In this document: positions 59,786-64,000 of the stretch, piece after piece
Position numbering within the stretch: the first letter of the stretch is position 1
Layout of the letters: each line of letters begins with the position of its first letter
NCBI RefSeq assembly: GCF_002900975.1
Contig: NZ_PJON01000006.1
Coordinates: 121,237 to 185,236 of the forward strand
From: Tabrizicola aquatica
GTDB taxonomy: Bacteria > Pseudomonadota > Alphaproteobacteria > Rhodobacterales > Rhodobacteraceae
Length of the DNA: 64,000 nucleotides
Reading direction: 5' to 3'
Position numbers and translations under genes: made by a program
The notes under the pieces: generated by a model
The model's database searches: none
Told to the model about the DNA's origin: nothing
What the model saw: the letters and a program-made list of their open reading frames with translations, nothing else

Positions 59786-60610
59786 TCACCCCTTGGCGAT
59801 CACCCAGTCCAGGGCGCGCGTCGGCAGGATGCGGCGCAGGATGCCCATCGCATAGGTTGGTGTCGTCACGAAATACCGCGCCTTGGGCCGCCTTGCCTCC
59901 AGCGCATGGACCAGCTTGGCCGTCACCGCCTCGGGGCCAAGTTCGAAGGCGTCGCGCTTGACCTTCTTGTCGTACAGCCGACCGCGCAGGGCGACGTACT
60001 GCTCGCGCCGGGCGGAGTTTTCCCAGTCGATCCATTGTTCGAAATGCGGAATCGCGTTCTCGCGGATATTGGTCGCGATCGGGCCGGGCTCGATCAGCAC
60101 CACCTCGATCCCTGTGCCGCGCATCTCGATCCGCAGCACGTCCGTCATCCCTTCCATCGCGAACTTGGTCGCGACATAGGCCCCGCGCCAGGTCAGGCCG
60201 ACCAGCCCCAGAACCGAGGAGCAGTTGACGATGCGCCCATGGCCCTGCGCCCGCATCAGCGGAATCACGCGGCGGGTCAGGTCGTGATAGCCGAAAAGGT
60301 TGGTCTCGAAGATTTCCCGCAACGCGCCGCGCGGCAGGTCCTCGACCGCGCCGGGGCAGGCGAAGGCGCCGTTGTTGAACAGGGCGTCCAGCGTGCCGCC
60401 GGTGCGGGCGACCACTTCGGCGACGGCCGCCTCGATGCTGGCTTCGTCGGCATAGTCCAGGCGAAAGCTTTCCAGCCCCTCGGCCCGCAACCGGTCGCAG
60501 TCCGCTTCTTGCCGGCAGGTCGCAAAGACCCGCCAGCCGCGCGCCTTCAGCCCGCGCGCGGCATCAAGGCCGATGCCCGACGAGCATCCCGTGATCAGAA
60601 TGGATCGCAT
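59786..60610 (-). CDS. Short-chain dehydrogenase/reductase
   Basis: A 274-residue classical SDR: TGCSSGIGLDAARGLKARG (TGxxxGIG), NNGAF, the catalytic Ser in VNCSSVLGLVG and YVATKFAMEG (YxxxK). The C-terminal part (RYFVTTPTYAMGILRRILP) is longer than average. Substrate unknown. It is on the same strand as the SH3 gene, seven bases after its end. Confidence 0.87.
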   Translation of the reverse strand: MRSILITGCSSGIGLDAARGLKARGWRVFATCRQEADCDRLRAEGLESFRLDYADEASIEAAVAEVVARTGGTLDALFNNGAFACPGAVEDLPRGALREIFETNLFGYHDLTRRVIPLMRAQGHGRIVNCSSVLGLVGLTWRGAYVATKFAMEGMTDVLRIEMRGTGIEVVLIEPGPIATNIRENAIPHFEQWIDWENSARREQYVALRGRLYDKKVKRDAFELGPEAVTAKLVHALEARRPKARYFVTTPTYAMGILRRILPTRALDWVIAKG

Positions 60611-60617
60611 TGGGGGC

Positions 60618-61244
60618 TCAGGGTGCCTCGGCCGTCAGGAAGCGGCGCGCGACATAGCCTTCCAGCCCGTCGCCCTGGATCACGATGCGCACCCATTCGC
60701 CGTCGACTTCGGCGACCATCAGTGCAGCCTCGCCGTTGGCAAGCTTGCCCACCACGTCCGAGTCGGTCGTGGGCTCGGCCCGCACGTTGACCGAGCTGGC
60801 GTCGACATACCAGACCGAGCCGGCCTCGGCCGCCATCGTTTCGGCCCCCTCGGGCAGGGGTGCGCCAGCTTCGCCCGGGACCGCCTCATTGCCGTAAGAG
60901 GCCAGCGAGAACACCGGCTCTTCCACCAAGGCGACGACTTCGCGGCCCGGCTCTACCTCGACCACGGGCTCGATCACCTCGGCCACGCGGACCGGGGCAG
61001 GCGCTGGCGCCAGAGGCTCTGGTTTCGGTGCAAGGGCGGCCAGCATCGGCGCAGGCTCGGGTTTGGCCACAGGGGCCGGGGCCGACACACGTTCGGCCTT
61101 GGCGCGGGCTTCGGCCCAGACCTCGTCCAGACGCCCTTCGGCCGCGGCTTGCGCCAGGCCCGGTCGCAACTGGCCGCGATCCTCGCCCAGGGTCACAAGG
61201 GCGACAAACAGGCCGATGCACAGAAGTAACGTCAGACGAAACAT
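60618..61244 (-). CDS. Membrane-anchored SH3-domain protein
   Basis: A 208-residue protein: N-terminal signal anchor (MFRLTLLLCIGLFVALVTLG), a long Pro/Ala/Glu-rich linker (about residues 50-110), and a C-terminal bacterial SH3 domain (SSVNVRAEPTTDSDVVGKLANGE, EWVRIVIQGDGLEGYVARRFL) likely to bind cell wall. ATG 61244 is chosen because the frame further upstream only runs antisense to parC. Role in envelope maintenance is inferred. Confidence 0.82.
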   Translation of the reverse strand: MFRLTLLLCIGLFVALVTLGEDRGQLRPGLAQAAAEGRLDEVWAEARAKAERVSAPAPVAKPEPAPMLAALAPKPEPLAPAPAPVRVAEVIEPVVEVEPGREVVALVEEPVFSLASYGNEAVPGEAGAPLPEGAETMAAEAGSVWYVDASSVNVRAEPTTDSDVVGKLANGEAALMVAEVDGEWVRIVIQGDGLEGYVARRFLTAEAP

Positions 61245-61388
61245 GGGATTTTCCGGTTGGGCAACTGACCTGCTCTTAACACCGATCCGTGAACAGGTTG
61301 AGTCAAAAACGCAACCGCCGCCAACAGGTTCCACCCCGGTCGCGAAACCCATCTGGACCGGGGCTGCGCTTTTCCCTACACAACATCC

Positions 61389-63701
61389 ATGACCGCTGAT
61401 GATGACGAACCCAAGATCGAGGGGCCGGATGGCCTGACCACCTCCGAACCGCTGTCCCGCGCGATCGGCGAGCGGTATCTGACCTATGCCCTGTCCACGA
61501 TCATGCACCGCGCGCTGCCCGACGCGCGCGACGGGTTGAAGCCGGTCCATCGCCGAATCCTCTGGGCGATGCGGCGGCTGCGGCTGACGCCGACCGGGGG
61601 CTTCCTGAAATCGGCCAAGATCAGTGGCGATACGATGGGGGACTTCCACCCCCATGGCGACCAGGCGATCTATGACGCGATGGCGCGCTTGGCGCAGGAT
61701 TTCAACATGCGCTACCCGCTGGTCGACGGGCAGGGCAACTTCGGCAACATCGACGGCGATAACCCCGCTGCCAGCCGCTATACCGAAGCGCGCGTGACCG
61801 CCGCCGCCGAAGCACTGATGGAAGGCATCGACGAGACCGCCGTCGATTTCCGTCCCAACTACGACGGCCGCCTTGAAGAACCCGTCGTTCTTCCCGCCGC
61901 CTTTCCGAACCTCTTGGCCAATGGCTCCAGCGGCATCGCCGTGGGGATGGCGACCAACATCCCGCCGCATAACCTGGATGAGCTGATCGACGGGTGCCAG
62001 GCGCTGCTGGCCGACCCCGACGTGACCGACGAAGCCTTGGTCCAGCTGATCCCCGGCCCCGATTTCCCGACCGGCGGCGTGATCGTCGAGCCGCGCGACA
62101 GCATCCTGGAGGCCTACAAGACCGGCCGCGGTGCCTTTCGCACCCGCGCCAAGTGGGAGGTCGAGGATCTGGGCCGTGGTACCTGGCAGATCGTCGTCAC
62201 CGAGATCCCGTTTCAGGTCCAGAAGTCCAAGCTGATCGAGAAACTGGCCGAGCTTATCCAGATCAAGAAGGTCCCGCTTCTGGCCGATGTCCGCGACGAA
62301 TCCGCCGAGGATATCCGCCTGATCCTGGAACCCCGCGCCCGCACTGTGGACCCCGAGGTGCTGATGGGCAGCCTGTTCCGCAACTCGGACCTTGAGGTGC
62401 GGTTCTCGCTGAACATGAACGTGCTGATCGACGGCAAGGTGCCCAAGGTCTGCTCGCTGAAGGAAGTGCTGCGCGCCTTTCTGGACCACCGCCGCGACGT
62501 CCTGCGCCGCCGCAGCCTGCACCGGATCGAGAAGATCGACGCCCGGCTGGAGGTGCTGGAAGGCCTGCTGATCGCCTTCCTGAACCTGGACCGCGTGATC
62601 GACATCATCCGCTACGACAACGACCCAAAGGCCGCGCTGATGGCCGAGGACTGGTCGAAATCGCATGTCCGGGCCATGTCCGAAAAGGACTACCAGCCCC
62701 CGGCCAAAGGCCAGGGCGTGCTGACCGAGGTCCAGGCCGAAGCCATCCTGAACATGCGCCTGCGCAGCTTGCGGCGCCTGGAGGAGATGGAACTGAACGC
62801 CGAACGCGACGCGCTGCAAAAGGAACGCGGCGACTTGGCCGACCTTCTGGAAAGCGACCGCCGCCAGTGGCGACGTATCGGCAAGGAACTGGACGAGGTG
62901 CGCAAGCTTTACGGCAAGCACACCGCGCTGGGCGCCCGGCGCACCCAGTTTGCCGACGCGACCGAGACCCCGGAAATCCCCTACGAGGCGATGATCGACC
63001 GGGAACCGATTACCGTGATCTGCTCGAAAATGGGCTGGATCCGGGCGATGAAGGGCCACGTAGACCTGGCCGCCGAACAGAAGTTCAAGGACGGCGATGG
63101 CCCCCGTTTCGCCTTCCACGCCGAAACCACCGACAAGATCCTGCTGATCGCCGAAAATGGCCGGTTTTTCACCCTTCTTGGTGCCAACCTGCCCGGCGGG
63201 CGCGGCATGGGCGAACCCGTGCGTCTAATGGTGGACCTGCCGAACGACACCGGGATCACCGATCTGCTGATCTACCGGCCGGGCCAGAAATATCTGCTCG
63301 CCTCTACCGCCGGCGACGGGTTCATCGTGCCCTCGGACGAGCTTCTGGCCCAGACCCGGGCCGGCAAGGCCGTGCTGACCACGCGCGATGGCGTCAAGAC
63401 CGCAGTCTGCCGCCCCGTCCAGGGCGACAGCATTGCCGTGGTGGGCGACAACCGGAAGATGCTGGTCTTCCCCTTGGCCGAGTTGCCTGAAATGGCCAAA
63501 GGCAAGGGCGTTCGGCTGCAGAAATACAAGGACGGCGGACTTTCGGACGCCATCACCTTCACCCGGGCCGAGGGGCTGTCCTGGAAGGACCCCGCCGGTC
63601 GCACGCGGACCGAGACCGACCTTACCGAATGGCAGGGTGCCCGCGCCAGCGCCGGCAAGATGGCCCCGCGCGGCTTTCCCCGCGACAACCGCTTCACCTG
63701 A
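61389..63701 (+). CDS. parC: DNA topoisomerase IV subunit A
   Basis: Breakage-rejoining subunit of topoisomerase IV, decatenating daughter chromosomes. 770 residues: the winged-helix region with [28 protein letters not shown], the quinolone-site stretch [13 protein letters not shown], and the catalytic Tyr in [10 protein letters not shown] near residue 135; coiled-coil arms near residues 440-500; shortened C-terminal beta-pinwheel from about 520. It is distinguished from GyrA by length and lack of a full GyrA box. A palindromic element lies 8 bases after the stop. Confidence 0.94.
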   Translation: MTADDDEPKIEGPDGLTTSEPLSRAIGERYLTYALSTIMHRALPDARDGLKPVHRRILWAMRRLRLTPTGGFLKSAKISGDTMGDFHPHGDQAIYDAMARLAQDFNMRYPLVDGQGNFGNIDGDNPAASRYTEARVTAAAEALMEGIDETAVDFRPNYDGRLEEPVVLPAAFPNLLANGSSGIAVGMATNIPPHNLDELIDGCQALLADPDVTDEALVQLIPGPDFPTGGVIVEPRDSILEAYKTGRGAFRTRAKWEVEDLGRGTWQIVVTEIPFQVQKSKLIEKLAELIQIKKVPLLADVRDESAEDIRLILEPRARTVDPEVLMGSLFRNSDLEVRFSLNMNVLIDGKVPKVCSLKEVLRAFLDHRRDVLRRRSLHRIEKIDARLEVLEGLLIAFLNLDRVIDIIRYDNDPKAALMAEDWSKSHVRAMSEKDYQPPAKGQGVLTEVQAEAILNMRLRSLRRLEEMELNAERDALQKERGDLADLLESDRRQWRRIGKELDEVRKLYGKHTALGARRTQFADATETPEIPYEAMIDREPITVICSKMGWIRAMKGHVDLAAEQKFKDGDGPRFAFHAETTDKILLIAENGRFFTLLGANLPGGRGMGEPVRLMVDLPNDTGITDLLIYRPGQKYLLASTAGDGFIVPSDELLAQTRAGKAVLTTRDGVKTAVCRPVQGDSIAVVGDNRKMLVFPLAELPEMAKGKGVRLQKYKDGGLSDAITFTRAEGLSWKDPAGRTRTETDLTEWQGARASAGKMAPRGFPRDNRFT

Positions 63702-63708
63702 CGCACCG

Positions 63709-63734
63709 CTCCTCGATGACTGCGTCACTCGTCG
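63709..63734 (+). repeat. CTCCTCG/CTCGTCG palindromic element after parC
   Basis: CTCCTCG, A, the perfect stem-loop TGAC-TGC-GTCA, then CTCGTCG, 7 bases after the parC stop. A downstream segment (GACGCAGTC near 63752) is complementary to GACTGCGTC of the element, so a larger hairpin is possible, as in the pair at 4166-4228. It may act in 3'-end formation of parC mRNA. Confidence 0.6.
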
Positions 63735-63786
63735 CTGACATCCAGACGACAAGACGCAGTCGTCCGACGCGGCGGCCCAATCAGGC

Positions 63787-63815
63787 TTGAATTTCCCGGG
63801 CCCGCGGGCTAAGTC
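63787..63815 (+). promoter_or_regulatory. Candidate promoter of tuf
   Basis: TTGAAT (63787-63792) and TAAGTC (63810-63815) are 17 bases apart and end 58 bases before the tuf start; the spacer is very GC-rich. The -10 is weak, so this is only a candidate. Confidence 0.35.
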
Positions 63816-63873
63816 GCCGCCCGTGTAAACAAGGGCCCCTCCCGGCCCCTTCTGGACAAGGGCGGAAAACGCG

Positions 63874-64000
63874 ATGGCGAAGGCAAAGTTTGAACGTAAC
63901 AAGCCGCATGTGAACATCGGGACCATTGGTCACGTTGACCACGGCAAGACGACGCTGACGGCGGCGATCACGAAGTATTTCGGCGAATTCCGGGCCTATG
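63874..64000 (+). CDS. tuf: Translation elongation factor Tu (5' part only)
   Basis: The first 42 residues of EF-Tu are visible before the window ends. [20 protein letters not shown] (20 residues) is followed by [12 protein letters not shown], giving the G1 P-loop [10 protein letters not shown]-Tu delivers aminoacyl-tRNA to the ribosome. The frame is open to position 64000. Confidence 0.96.
   Translation, partial: MAKAKFERNKPHVNIGTIGHVDHGKTTLTAAITKYFGEFRAY

Noticed and set aside
61245..63119. Long minus-strand open frame continuing from the SH3 gene, antisense to parC
   Set aside because: parC is clearly coding on the + strand; the antisense frame is open because of GC-rich codon bias and shows no protein family features.
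1..64000. tRNA or rRNA genes
   Set aside because: I looked for T-loop-like GGTTCGAATC motifs with paired acceptor ends and rRNA signatures; the few matches lie inside well-supported coding frames.

Overview
The window is one contiguous, GC-rich stretch of an alphaproteobacterial chromosome, most likely a member of the Rhodobacterales (Rhodobacter/Paracoccus-type). This is inferred from gene content and order: rpoZ-relA/spoT-DUF2062-pdxJ-acpS-lepB-rnc-era-DUF1491-recO; chvI-chvG-truncated hprK-rapZ-EIIA-HPr beside pckA; methylsuccinyl-CoA dehydrogenase; ispH near rnhA; and etfB-etfA with a PduO-type cobalamin adenosyltransferase. No rRNA, tRNA, insertion sequence, phage or CRISPR was recognised. 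The first gene (a glycosyltransferase) and the last (tuf) run off the window.

Layout. 1-4.8 kb: two tandem family-2 glycosyltransferase paralogues, a lytic transglycosylase, cobD and an L,D-transpeptidase. 4.8-9.3 kb: a MalY/PatB aminotransferase and a formyl-methionine block with two normal peptide deformylases, a third deformylase-like protein lacking catalytic residues, and fmt. 9.3-15 kb: a TetR regulator with a clear operator, a TRIC-like channel, rnhA, ispH, a ~105-bp tandem repeat array, a YqaA/DedA-like protein, an NYN-domain protein and folK. 15.4-25 kb: the rpoZ-to-recO housekeeping block and an MFS transporter. 25-41 kb: a 12-gene minus-strand operon resembling the Pseudomonas/Azotobacter alginate cluster (algD-alg8-alg44-algA-algG-like-algI-algJ-Sel1 protein-algX-like-algF-algK-like-algL-like), with an orphan LuxR-type regulator upstream. 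42-48 kb: an SDR reductase, mcd, two membrane proteins and pckA. 48.7-54 kb: the ChvGI two-component system, a truncated HPr kinase, RapZ, PTS proteins and an acyltransferase. 54-61 kb: hbd, a DUF6473 protein, etfAB, a cobalamin adenosyltransferase, a HIG1-like protein, an SDR and an SH3 protein. 61-64 kb: parC and the start of tuf.

The most interesting system is the alginate-like operon. GDP-mannuronate supply (guanylyltransferase domain of AlgA, AlgD), the polymerase (Alg8/Alg44) and the acetylation genes (AlgI, AlgJ, AlgX-like, AlgF) are present and mostly look intact. Four associated parts have lost hallmark residues: the AlgG-like beta-helix has no DPHD motif, the AlgL-like lyase has Leu in place of His in the NNHSY segment, the AlgA isomerase domain lacks the His cluster, and the Alg44 PilZ domain lacks RxxxR. 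No AlgE porin is encoded and the AlgK-like protein is twice the usual size without a lipobox. The inference is an O-acetylated, probably non-epimerised mannuronate polymer with altered regulation and export.

The second notable signal is a family of short palindromic elements (CTCCTCG - covarying stem with a 3-nt loop - CTCGTCG) lying near stop codons; it appears as single copies, as an inverted pair and as the repeated core of the tandem array. Two other intergenic hairpin families are also present.
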